From Bradyrhizobium japonicum USDA 6 (GTDB taxonomy: Bacteria; Pseudomonadota; Alphaproteobacteria; Rhizobiales; Xanthobacteraceae): a stretch of 64,000 nucleotides of DNA. The notes below the pieces were generated by a model. The model did no database searches and was not told where the DNA came from. It saw only the letters and a program-made list of their open reading frames with translations. Within the stretch, counting starts at the first letter, position 1. Each line of letters begins with the position of its first letter. The translations under genes were made by a program, and so were the position numbers. Positions 16,277-24,376 of the stretch are shown here, piece by piece. The stretch is from contig NC_017249.1 in the NCBI RefSeq assembly GCF_000284375.1, positions 6,317,001 to 6,381,000 on the forward strand, in the 5' to 3' direction.

Positions 16277-17200
16277 ATGTCCCTGTTCCCGAGCGGCACC
16301 GCCACACCCGCCTCCATTGTCGAGGCTCAGAAGGCCGTTCTGGGCAATCCACCAAAGGCACGCGCGAGCTTTGCCAAGGGCCGCTGCGTCCGGGGGACCT
16401 ACATCCCTTCGGATCGGGCCGACGAGGTCACGAAGTCGCGGAGCTTCACGACACCATCGCGCGTGCTGGCGCGCTTCTCGGTGGACGGCGGTCCCCACGA
16501 ATCCGAGACCATGGATCTCGCGCTACGCGGCTTCAGCTTCAGGCTCGGCAACGACGAGCATCGCTCCGACATCCTTACACAGAGCGCTCCGGTTCATTAT
16601 GCGAGGACGCTCGATCAGATGCTGGCGTTCCTCACCTCGCGTATGCCTGGTCGCGACGGAAGGCCGGACCTGGAGAAGATCAAGGCCTTCTCCACCGCCA
16701 ATCCCGAAACGCTGCGTCAGGCGAACTACATCGCCGCGCATCCGCCTCCCCCGAGTTTCGCCGGCACGACCTACTGGGCCGTCCACGCCTTCCCCGCAAC
16801 GAATTCGAAGGACGAGACGCAGTTCATCAAATTCAAGGTCGTCCCGGTCGGTAGCGAGCTCGCGGCGATCGGGGGCAAGGCCAGGACGACGTCCGCCGAT
16901 GTCCTGCGCGACGATCTCAAAGGAAGGATCGCGACGCGCGATATCCGGTTCAGCCTGATGGCGCTGCTCGGTCGTCCTGACGACCCGACGCGGGATGTTA
17001 CGATCCGGTGGCCGGATGAGGACATCCGGGAAGCCGTACGGCTCGGAACGATCGTGATCACCGCGATCGAAGCGGACGAGACGTGCGATACCTCCGGCTT
17101 TGATCCGGCAAATCTTGCGGAAGGAATCGGTTATCCGCCGGATGAGATCTTCGCGGCGCGCCGCGCCGCCTACGCCAATTCACTGGCGCAGCGCCGCTGA
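16277..17200 (+). CDS. Catalase-related (SrpA-type) heme protein lacking the distal His
   Basis: A 307-residue short catalase-fold protein. Family marks are A-R-F-S-V-D-G-G followed by L-A-L-R-G-F-S-F-R-L (about 57-95) and the C-terminal heme-ligand helix with A-A-R-R-A-A-Y-A-N-S-L-A-Q-R (Tyr near 299). Small catalase-related peroxidases use bound heme to reduce peroxides. Odd: where the family has H-A-K-G-x-C-x-x-G-x-F, this reads S-F-A-K-G-R-C-V-R-G-T-Y (about 33-44), so the catalytic distal His appears to be Phe. Peroxidase activity is therefore doubtful. Preceded by an AraC-type box; converges with an araC gene 8 bp away. Confidence 0.75.
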   Translation: MSLFPSGTATPASIVEAQKAVLGNPPKARASFAKGRCVRGTYIPSDRADEVTKSRSFTTPSRVLARFSVDGGPHESETMDLALRGFSFRLGNDEHRSDILTQSAPVHYARTLDQMLAFLTSRMPGRDGRPDLEKIKAFSTANPETLRQANYIAAHPPPPSFAGTTYWAVHAFPATNSKDETQFIKFKVVPVGSELAAIGGKARTTSADVLRDDLKGRIATRDIRFSLMALLGRPDDPTRDVTIRWPDEDIREAVRLGTIVITAIEADETCDTSGFDPANLAEGIGYPPDEIFAARRAAYANSLAQRR

Positions 17201-17208
17201 TCGGACGA

Positions 17209-18210
17209 TCACGTCTCGCTGTCCCTGATGCCGAGCGCTTCGCGGCGCCATGCCGCCGGGCTGACGCCGACCTGCGCCGAGAACACCTTCGTCAAATGGC
17301 TTTGATTGGCGAACCCGACCGAGATCGCAATCTCCGACAGCGGCAGGTCGCGCAGGGTCATCAACTGCTTTGCCGCCTTCACACGCTGGCGGAGCAGCCA
17401 CTGATGAGGCGGAAGGCCGGTCGAGATTCGAAACGCGCGGGAAAAATGGCTAACCGAGAGATCGAACTCGGCCGCGATCTGTTGCAGTGAAAGCGTCCCG
17501 CCAAGATCCGAGTCGAGCCTTTCGCAGGCTCGCCGCACCTGCCATGGGGAAAGACCGCCCCGGGCCGCATCCGCGACGCGCTGCCATCCGCCATAGGTCT
17601 GGGCAATGTGGGCCGTGAACGCGAGCATCATGTGGTCGATGAAGAGCTGGTTGGCCTCCGCCGGACGACGCAGCCCTTCCAACATCAGGGCGCCGACATG
17701 GCGCATGATCTCGTCGTCATGGCCGAAACCGTACCGGCATGCGAGGTCGCCAATGGGCGGCGTGCGGGCTTCGCGCGCGATGCCGTCGAGCGTCAGACGG
17801 GGAAGATAGAAATGGACGGAATGGAACGGCTTGTCGATGACGAAGCGCGGATCGTGCCGGAGATCGTACAGATATGTCGTACCGGCCCTGACGTCCGTCT
17901 TCGTGAAGCATTTGCCGTGCTCCCAGAGCTCGCAGTCAGGATAATCCTGCAGCTTCAGGCTGACGAGATAGGCGTCGTCGGCAAGCGAGCCGGAAAGACC
18001 CTCTACCGGCTCACTGTTCAGGGTTTCGGTGACCGCAACGTCGACGCCTCGCCGCGACCGCGCGATCAGCGAAGGCGGTGCATCCGCCAGGCTCAACTGC
18101 CGCTTGACCCTCTGTCCGAAGGTGCCAGCCAGTGCCATTCGATCGACCCATCCGTGGAATTCCGACCAGGCAACCCGTCTGACTGCCGTCGCCCTGGAGG
18201 TCGGTAGCAT
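17209..18210 (-). CDS. AraC-family transcriptional regulator
   Basis: A protein of about 333 residues. The N-terminal domain (to about 215) has no clear ligand motif; the C-terminal AraC domain has the first helix-turn-helix L-S-L-Q-Q-I-A-A-E-F-D-L-S-V-S-H-F-S-R-A-F and the second L-S-E-I-A-I-S-V-G-F-A-N-Q-S-H-L-T-K-V-F, ending G-V-S-P-A-A-W-R-R. The start is uncertain: ATG at 18210 is used here, 18138 and 18315 are alternatives and none has a strong ribosome site. It converges with the catalase-like gene and diverges from the duplicated araC genes. Confidence 0.8.
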   Translation of the reverse strand: MLPTSRATAVRRVAWSEFHGWVDRMALAGTFGQRVKRQLSLADAPPSLIARSRRGVDVAVTETLNSEPVEGLSGSLADDAYLVSLKLQDYPDCELWEHGKCFTKTDVRAGTTYLYDLRHDPRFVIDKPFHSVHFYLPRLTLDGIAREARTPPIGDLACRYGFGHDDEIMRHVGALMLEGLRRPAEANQLFIDHMMLAFTAHIAQTYGGWQRVADAARGGLSPWQVRRACERLDSDLGGTLSLQQIAAEFDLSVSHFSRAFRISTGLPPHQWLLRQRVKAAKQLMTLRDLPLSEIAISVGFANQSHLTKVFSAQVGVSPAAWRREALGIRDSET

Positions 18211-18585
18211 TATCCGCTTCGGAGTACGGCGGTCCAGTCGCGTCGCGGAGTGATTTGCGATTGCGGCGGGCCGCCGCTTCGATTGTGGCAAAGTCGTTTT
18301 CAGAAGCGATTTCAATATCTAATGCGCAAATTGTGAGCCTAATTCTCCGCAGTCGTCCGGGGATCGCCGATCACAAGATGTCGCGTCCGAGCGCTTTGAG
18401 CAGAATCAGGACAAGCACCGCGGTTTCAGGAAAGACCCCGTAGTCCCACGTGCCTAGAAACCCTCACCAAGAGTTCGCGGCGCCCTGCGGCACCGGTACG
18501 GGCGCAAAAGAAGCGATGGCTTCACGCCGGGCGCGCAAATCGCCCCAGCGCCGCGAGTGCGAGGCCCCTGAAGCGAGCACTTCCA
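18211..18585. other. Divergent intergenic region between two araC genes
   Basis: A 375-bp gap. It should contain promoters for both flanking araC genes. I see AT-richer sequence around 18295-18345 but no convincing -35/-10 pair and no full copy of the GCAATC direct repeat; only a degenerate GCAAATCGCCCC near 18534. No gene. Confidence 0.4.
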
Positions 18586-19539
18586 ATGAGCAAACCGACC
18601 TCGCACAATTCTGCGCGTGAAAATCCTCCGGCCGCATCCGAGCCGAGCCAGGGCCAGTCGTCGACGACCGGGCGGCGCGCCGCTGATGCAGAGATGGCGC
18701 GTGTGCTCCACACCGAACCATTTCGCGTGGCATTGGACTCCTCCGGTGCCGGGATCGCCCACTGGAAACACGAACCGTTGCACGACGTCGTCGAGCCCAT
18801 GAACCACCACGTCATCATGGCCTACAACGGCGCGATGCAGCACATGGAGCGGCGGTCAGGACGGTCCGTTGCGATCGGAACGTTTCGCCGCGGGGTCGTG
18901 ATCATCATTCCCGAAGGATCGAGCTCCCGATGGGATATTCCGAAGCCTGTCGATGTCGTTCAGCTCTATCTCCCTCACACAACGCTGAAACGCGTCGCCG
19001 ACGAAGCCGCGAGCGGCACATCGAGCGAACTCCTGGAGCGAACGGCGCATCCTGATCCCATCACGTCCCGATTGATCCTGAGCGCGGTCAACACGCTGGA
19101 GAGCAATGGGGCCCTGGACACGCTGTTCAGGCATCAGTTGATCGATCTCCTGGCGATGCGTCTCCTGGTTGCCCATACCGGCTCGCGAGCCCCATTCCAG
19201 CCGACCATCGGTGGGCTTTCGCCCAAGGTCCTGGCCCGTGCCATCGAACGCCTGCGCTCGGACAGCGATACCGACGTCTCCCTCGATGCCCTCGCCTCTG
19301 ATGCCGGTCTGTCGCGCTTCCACTTCTGCCGCGCATTCAAGGAAAGCACCGGGCTCTCGCCTCACGCCTGGCTGCGCCAATACCGGCTCGAGCAGGCCAT
19401 GAGCCTGCTTCGCGATACCGACGCATCGATCGCCCTGGTTGCGGCAGAGCTTGGTTATGCCTCGCAAACAGCCTTCGCCGCGGCGTTCAAGCGATTGAAC
19501 GGCGAAACGCCGAGCGATTGGCGACGACGCGTGCGTTAG
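18586..19539 (+). CDS. AraC-family regulator, tandem copy 1
   Basis: A 317-residue protein. The effector half has G-I-A-H-W-K-H and R-W-D-I-P-K-P-V-D-V-V-Q-L-Y-L-P-H; the AraC domain has V-S-L-D-A-L-A-S-D-A-G-L-S-R-F-H-F-C-R-A-F-K (HTH1) and I-A-L-V-A-A-E-L-G-Y-A-S-Q-T-A-F-A-A-A-F (HTH2), ending G-E-T-P-S-D-W-R-R-R-V-R. It is a close paralogue of the next gene along its whole length. The pair is the most likely reader of the GCAATC direct-repeat boxes on both sides (16189, 20546), an inference from position and matching copy number. Confidence 0.88.
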   Translation: MSKPTSHNSARENPPAASEPSQGQSSTTGRRAADAEMARVLHTEPFRVALDSSGAGIAHWKHEPLHDVVEPMNHHVIMAYNGAMQHMERRSGRSVAIGTFRRGVVIIIPEGSSSRWDIPKPVDVVQLYLPHTTLKRVADEAASGTSSELLERTAHPDPITSRLILSAVNTLESNGALDTLFRHQLIDLLAMRLLVAHTGSRAPFQPTIGGLSPKVLARAIERLRSDSDTDVSLDALASDAGLSRFHFCRAFKESTGLSPHAWLRQYRLEQAMSLLRDTDASIALVAAELGYASQTAFAAAFKRLNGETPSDWRRRVR

Positions 19540-19591
19540 CGGCAATCGCTCCTCAGGTCCCGAAGTGCCTTCCGAACGCGAGACTGACTCC

Positions 19592-20542
19592 ATGGACAAG
19601 CCCATCCTGCACGATCCTTTGGGGGCTCTGCTTGCCGCACCCGGTGCGCGCCACAGCGACTCGCCGAACGTCGAGCGGCGGCCTGCCGATGTGGAGATGG
19701 CGCGCATCCTCAAGACCGCGCCGCTCCAGATGGCTTCGGACCCCTCCAATGGCGGCATCGCGCATTGGAAGCACGGCGCTCTGCACGACGTCGTCGAGCC
19801 CATGACCGACCACGTCATCATGACGTACCCCACAGGCGTTCAGCGCCTGGAGCGGCGCGCCGGAAAATCGGTTGCGATCGGAACGGCCCGTTCCGGAGTC
19901 GTGACGATCATTCCGGCTGGTTCGAGCGCGAGATGGGATATTCCCGGTCCTGTCGATGTCGTCCAGTTGTACCTTCCGCACGCAACGCTCGAACGCGTCG
20001 CCCGCGAAGCCGACGCGCCCATTCCCGGTGATCTTCTGGAGCGAACCGGGCATCTCGACCCTGTCACATCCGGACTGCTGATGAGCGGGGCGGATGTGTT
20101 GGAGGGCAACGCGGTTCTGGATGCACTCTTCAGGCAGCGACTGACCGATATCATCGCCACGCGCATCCTGGCCGCGCACATCGGCGAGCCAACCGCCATC
20201 GAGCCGATCGTAGGCGGGCTGGCTCCCCATGCGCTGCGACGCGCGATCGAACGCTTGCGTTCGGACAGCGATTCCGACGTCTCTCTTGCGGCGCTCGCCT
20301 CGGACGCCGGCCTGTCTCGCTTCCACTTCTGTCGTGCCTTCAAGGAAAGCACCGGTCTTTCGCCGCATAGCTGGCTGCGCCAGCACCGGCTCGAGCAGGC
20401 CATGAATACGCTCCGCGACACCGACATCCCGATCGCCACGGTGGCGGCTGAGCTTGGCTATGCCTCTCAAACCGCCTTTGCCGCCGCATTCAGGCGATTG
20501 ACGGGAGAAACGCCAAGCGATTGGCGACGTCGCATGCGCTAA
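19592..20542 (+). CDS. AraC-family regulator, tandem copy 2
   Basis: A 316-residue paralogue of the preceding protein: the same G-I-A-H-W-K-H-G, R-W-D-I-P-G-P-V-D-V-V-Q-L-Y-L-P-H, and identical HTH1 core L-S-R-F-H-F-C-R-A-F-K-E-S-T-G-L-S-P. The N-terminal 30 residues and the linker (about 130-175) have diverged most. ATG at 19592 is preferred; a GTG at 19565 is possible. A single GCAATCGCTC half-site lies at 19542, about 50 bp upstream, which might allow autoregulation. The gene ends 3 bp before the second direct-repeat box, so that box is not inside coding DNA. Confidence 0.88.
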   Translation: MDKPILHDPLGALLAAPGARHSDSPNVERRPADVEMARILKTAPLQMASDPSNGGIAHWKHGALHDVVEPMTDHVIMTYPTGVQRLERRAGKSVAIGTARSGVVTIIPAGSSARWDIPGPVDVVQLYLPHATLERVAREADAPIPGDLLERTGHLDPVTSGLLMSGADVLEGNAVLDALFRQRLTDIIATRILAAHIGEPTAIEPIVGGLAPHALRRAIERLRSDSDSDVSLAALASDAGLSRFHFCRAFKESTGLSPHSWLRQHRLEQAMNTLRDTDIPIATVAAELGYASQTAFAAAFRRLTGETPSDWRRRMR

Positions 20543-20545
20543 GCA

Positions 20546-20603
20546 GCAATCACTCTGCAGGCAGAGCAATCGCTCTGGCGCAACCGCAGGTCCGCTCCGC
20601 TAA
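20546..20603 (+). promoter_or_regulatory. AraC-type direct-repeat box and -10-like element, copy B
   Basis: GCAATCACTCTG (20546-20557) and GCAATCGCTCTG (20566-20577) are 20 bp apart, and CGCTAA follows at 20598-20603, again 32 bp from the start of the second half-site. The sequence and all spacings match copy A at 16189-16246, while the DNA between is unlike, so the conserved parts are probably functional. Confidence 0.6.
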
Positions 20604-20643
20604 ACGATCAGGGTGCCCTCGATCCAATAGACGGAGACGAACA

Positions 20644-20937
20644 ATGACCTGGGAGAACTTCGTTAGTCCGGTCAAACTCGTGCCGCGACGAAGGATGGCA
20701 GCAAGCGCCATCATGTACGGACTTTCACTAGCCGTTCGCTTCACCTCGGCAACCGGCGAGGAAGTGGAAATTCCGGCGCAGTCCGTACACAACGCAAGTC
20801 CGGTGATGCCCGTCATCGACAGGGATGGCGGCCAGCTTCCGTACGCCGACTGGCGTCCGAACGCCATCGAGCCCATTTTCTTTCGTCACCGCTGGCCGCC
20901 GCCGATGGCTTCGATGCCAGGCTGCCCCTCTCCCTGA
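20644..20937 (+). pseudogene. Truncated non-heme chloroperoxidase (alpha/beta hydrolase) remnant
   Basis: A 97-codon frame with GGAGA upstream of its ATG. From codon 55 (20806) it reads MPVIDRDGGQLPYADWRPNA, then P-I-F-F-R-H-R-W-P, which matches the start of non-heme haloperoxidase-like hydrolases (x-D-G-x-x-x-Y-x-D-W-G-x-x-x-x-x-P-I-x-F-x-H-G-W-P). The oxyanion-hole H-G-W-P has become H-R-W-P and the frame stops 9 codons later. I looked in all three frames downstream for the nucleophile elbow and found none, so this is a deletion remnant rather than a frameshift. The first 54 codons have no recognisable homology. The intact AraC-type box upstream suggests the lost gene was a target of the neighbouring regulators. 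Confidence 0.6.
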
Positions 20938-21053
20938 GAATTCGCGATCTCACTTCACGTTTTCGCGCCATCGACCTCGACGATCCGCCACGAGAGTGGC
21001 GGGGGCGATGACGCACCCATGCCCGGAAAGCTCAATCCACAGGAGATCATCAA

Positions 21054-22259
21054 ATGCGACTCGTCATTATCGGCGCCGGCTTTGCCGGCATGTACGCCGC
21101 ACTTTCCGCCGCGCGCCTGCGGGACATTCAGGGCGCTTCGCCCGAGCAACTCGAGATCGCGCTTGTCGCACCGGAGCCGACGCTCGTGGTCCGGCCGCGC
21201 CTCTACGAAAGCAAGCCCGAAACCCTGACGGCACCTCTGCAAGACGTGTTGAAGGCCATCGACGTCGTCTACGTGCAAGGCAGCGCCGGGACCATCGATA
21301 CCAAGTCTCGTGCGATCGAGCTCGTCACGGCCGAAGGCGCGAAGCAGACTCTCTCCTACGATCGGCTGGTCGTTGCCACCGGCAGCCGGCTCTTCAGACC
21401 GAACGTCCCCGGCATTGCCGAGCACGCTTTCAGTGTCGACAAGCTCGACGATGCGATTGCGCTCGAGCGGCATCTCCATGATCTGGCCGATCGGCCTGCA
21501 AGGAACGGACGCGATACGGTCGTCGTGGCCGGCGGCGGGTTCACCGGTATCGAGACGGCGACGGAGATGCCGGCGCGGCTGCGTGCGGTCCTCGGCAAGA
21601 ACGCCAAGACGCGCGTCGTCATCGTCGATCGCAACAGCACGATCGCTCACGATATGGGCGCAGATTCCCGGCCCGTCATTGAGGATGCGCTGCGCAAGCT
21701 TGGTGTGGAGACCCGCCTCGGCACCGGTGTCGCGTCGCTCGACAAGTCTGGCGTCACGCTTTCGAGCGGCGAACACATCGAGGCGGAGACCGTGATCTGG
21801 GCCGCGGGCATGCGCGCTGCTCCTTTGACCGCGCAGATCCCGGCCGAGCGCGACAATCTGGGCCGCCTCCTCGTCGACCGCGACTTGCGCGTCCCTGGTG
21901 TCGCCGGCGTCTTTGCCACCGGCGACGCCGCCAAAGCAGCGTGTGACGACATCGGCAACCACGCGCTGATGTCGTGCCAGCATGCCACGCGAATGGGCGC
22001 GTTTGCCGGCAACAATGCCGCTGCCGAGCTTTTGGGTGTCGCGACCAGGCCTTACCACCAGAAGGCCTACGCCACATGCCTCGATCTGGGAGAAGCCGGC
22101 GCGATCTTCACGCGAGGCTGGGATCGGAAGCTCGAGCTCGTCGGCGACGAGGCGAAGCGGACCAAGCAGCAGATCAATACCGTCTGGATCTATCCGCCCC
22201 GAGCGGAACGTGCGGCCGCGCTGGCCTCCGCCGATCCGGAGCACGTCGGCGAGGTCTAG
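21054..22259 (+). CDS. Type II NADH dehydrogenase-like FAD oxidoreductase
   Basis: A 401-residue protein with two Rossmann folds: G-A-G-F-A-G at residues 7-12 (FAD), [11 protein letters not shown] near 155 (NAD(P)H), V-V-A-T-G-S, and G-V-F-A-T-G-D-A-A near 285 (FAD). NDH-2-type enzymes pass electrons from NADH to quinone at the inner membrane without pumping protons. AGGAG precedes the ATG. No membrane-anchoring C-terminus is obvious, so a soluble pyridine-nucleotide-disulfide-type reductase is an alternative. First gene of a probable operon with acetoacetate decarboxylase. Confidence 0.82.
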   Translation: MRLVIIGAGFAGMYAALSAARLRDIQGASPEQLEIALVAPEPTLVVRPRLYESKPETLTAPLQDVLKAIDVVYVQGSAGTIDTKSRAIELVTAEGAKQTLSYDRLVVATGSRLFRPNVPGIAEHAFSVDKLDDAIALERHLHDLADRPARNGRDTVVVAGGGFTGIETATEMPARLRAVLGKNAKTRVVIVDRNSTIAHDMGADSRPVIEDALRKLGVETRLGTGVASLDKSGVTLSSGEHIEAETVIWAAGMRAAPLTAQIPAERDNLGRLLVDRDLRVPGVAGVFATGDAAKAACDDIGNHALMSCQHATRMGAFAGNNAAAELLGVATRPYHQKAYATCLDLGEAGAIFTRGWDRKLELVGDEAKRTKQQINTVWIYPPRAERAAALASADPEHVGEV

Positions 22260-22335
22260 CTGCCTCACGCGAAACCGGGCCGCGCCGACCGTGCGCGGAC
22301 CCGGCCCGATCACCCCATACCAACCGGAGCCGACC

Positions 22336-23135
22336 ATGATGAAACTCGAGACCGTGCGCGCGAGCGCGTTCGCCATGCCGCTGACCAGCCCGGCTTTCCC
22401 GCCTGGCCCCTATCGCTTCATCAATCGCGAATACTTCATCATCCAATACCGGACAGATCCCGAGGCACTGCGCCGGATCGTGCCGGCACCACTCGAAATC
22501 ACCGAACCGGTGGTGAACTACGAGTTCATCCGAATGCCGGACTCGACCGGATTCGGCGACTACACCGAAAGTGGGCAGGTCATTCCGGTGTCCTATCAGG
22601 GCAACGCCGGCAGCTTCGTCCACCAGATGTTCCTCAACGATCATCCGCCAATTGCGGGCGGGCGCGAGCTCTGGGGCTTTCCCAAGAAGCTGGCGCAGCC
22701 GAAACTCGAGGTCGAGACCGACACGCTGGTCGGTACCTTGAACTACGGCTCGGTCCGCATCGCGACGGGCACGATGGGCTACAAGCACCGGGCCCTCGAC
22801 GCCGCGGCCGAAGCAAAAAGCTCGCCGCAGCGAATTTCCTGCTCAAGATCATTCCGCATGTCGACGGCACGCCGCGCATCTGCGAGCTGGTGCGCTTCCA
22901 TCTCGAAGACATCACCGTGAAGGGCGCCTGGACTGGGCCGGCTGCGCTCGACCTGTACTCGCACGCCCTCGCTCCCGTCGCCGAGCTGCCGGTCCTCCAG
23001 GTGCTCTCGGCCAAGCATATCGTTGCCGACCTGACGCTGGGGCTCGGCACCGTGGTCCACGACTACCTGGCCCCGAGCGAAATCGTGCGGCGGCGCGGAT
23101 CCTCCGAAACCCTGGTCGACGCGAATGCCGGCTGA
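22336..23135 (+). pseudogene. adc: Acetoacetate decarboxylase, interrupted by a 1-bp homopolymer frameshift
   Basis: The first 160 codons give the ADC family with the Schiff-base region R-E-L-W-G-F-P-K-K (Glu111, Lys117/118). After A-L-D-A-A-A-E-A-K the frame is lost; the rest ([17 protein letters not shown], then [13 protein letters not shown] through L-A-P-S-E-I-V-R) continues one frame over to 23135. The break is at the A5 run 22815-22819; one more A gives an unbroken 266-codon gene of normal family length. ADC converts acetoacetate to acetone and CO2. Neighbouring 3-hydroxybutyrate dehydrogenase makes the same substrate, supporting a ketone-body/PHB context. Confidence 0.85.
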
Positions 23136-23168
23136 TCGACATCATCCGTACCATCGGGAGTCCTCAAA

Positions 23169-24344
23169 ATGCTGAACGTGATGCGCGAGCAAACCAATCC
23201 TGTGCCGCAGCGGAGCAATTCGCTGCCCTACGATGTCGTCGCCCTGGTGCTGCAAGGCGGCGGCGCACTCGGCGCCTATCAGGCAGGAGTCTATGAAGGC
23301 CTGCACGAGGCCGGCATCCGGCCGAACTGGCTGGCCGGCATCTCGATCGGTGCGCTCAACGCCGCGATCATCGCGGGCTCGCCCGAGGACGAGCGTGTTG
23401 CGCGGTTGCGCGAGTTCTGGGAAACCATCTGCGCGTTTTCGATCGAGTGGCCCGCCGGCGAAGGGCTCGCCAACGCCCTGCCCTTTGCGTTCGACATCAA
23501 CTCGGTACGCAACGCGATGGCGGCGGCGCGGGCCTTGATCCAGGGTCAGCCTGGCTTCTTCAAGCCACGCTTCCCCTCCCCGCTCTGGTCACCGTTCTCG
23601 GGCGACTCCGCGACCAGCTTTTACGATACGGCACCCCTGCACCGGACGCTGGAACGGCTCGTCGACTTCGACCGGCTGAACTCGGGCGACGTGCGCGTCA
23701 GCGTCGGCGCGGTCAACGTCCGCACCGGCAACCTGACCTATTTCGACACCGCCGAGCGCCGGCTGGGACCGAAGCATTTCATGGCATCGGGTGCGCTGCC
23801 GCCGGGCTTCCCCGCCGTCGAGATCGAAGGCGAGCACTATTGGGATGGCGGCGTGGTTTCGAACACGCCTTTATCTCGCGTGCTGTCCGGCGAGCCGTGT
23901 GACACGCTGACGTTCCAGATCGATCTCTGGTCGGCCAAGGGCCACGTTCCCCACGACATGATGGAAGTGTCGAGCCGGCAGAAGGACATCCAGTATTCGA
24001 GCCGCACACGCGCCGTGACCGACCAGGTGCTGCGGATGCAGAAGATGCGTCAGGCCTTGCAGCGCACGATTGCGAAATTGCCGGACGCCGCCAGGCACGA
24101 TCCCGAGATCCGCGCGATCGCGGAGATGGCGCGCCATCGTTGCTACAACATCGTGCACCTGATCTATCAGACCAAGATCCACGAGGGCCATTCGAGGGAT
24201 TACGAGTTCGGGCTGAGCGCGATGCGCGCTCACTGGCAGAGCGGACTGGACGATATCCGCCGCACGCTGGCCGATCCGCGACGCCTGGACCCGCCGGCTC
24301 CCGAGCTCGGCATCGTCACCCACGACGTCCATCGCCGCGACTGA
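23169..24344 (+). CDS. Patatin-like phospholipase
   Basis: A 391-residue patatin-family hydrolase: glycine-rich oxyanion loop L-Q-G-G-G-A-L-G-A-Y-Q (28-38), nucleophile G-I-S-I-G (Ser59) and the catalytic Asp in Y-W-D-G-G-V-V-S-N-T-P. This Ser-Asp dyad hydrolyses acyl esters of lipids; some bacterial relatives act on membrane or storage lipids. No signal peptide is seen, so a cytoplasmic site is likely. GGGAG precedes the ATG, and the gene lies between acetoacetate decarboxylase and an efflux pair in one direction with short gaps. Involvement in PHB or membrane-lipid turnover is inference. Confidence 0.88.
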   Translation: MLNVMREQTNPVPQRSNSLPYDVVALVLQGGGALGAYQAGVYEGLHEAGIRPNWLAGISIGALNAAIIAGSPEDERVARLREFWETICAFSIEWPAGEGLANALPFAFDINSVRNAMAAARALIQGQPGFFKPRFPSPLWSPFSGDSATSFYDTAPLHRTLERLVDFDRLNSGDVRVSVGAVNVRTGNLTYFDTAERRLGPKHFMASGALPPGFPAVEIEGEHYWDGGVVSNTPLSRVLSGEPCDTLTFQIDLWSAKGHVPHDMMEVSSRQKDIQYSSRTRAVTDQVLRMQKMRQALQRTIAKLPDAARHDPEIRAIAEMARHRCYNIVHLIYQTKIHEGHSRDYEFGLSAMRAHWQSGLDDIRRTLADPRRLDPPAPELGIVTHDVHRRD

Positions 24345-24376
24345 ATCTCACCGCCCACCTCGTTTCGGAGAATACC

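Noticed and set aside
20825..21481. A 218-codon frame that could have been the rest of the haloperoxidase
   Set aside because: Arg/Ser/Pro-rich, lacks the nucleophile elbow and overlaps the start of the NDH-2 gene in another frame.
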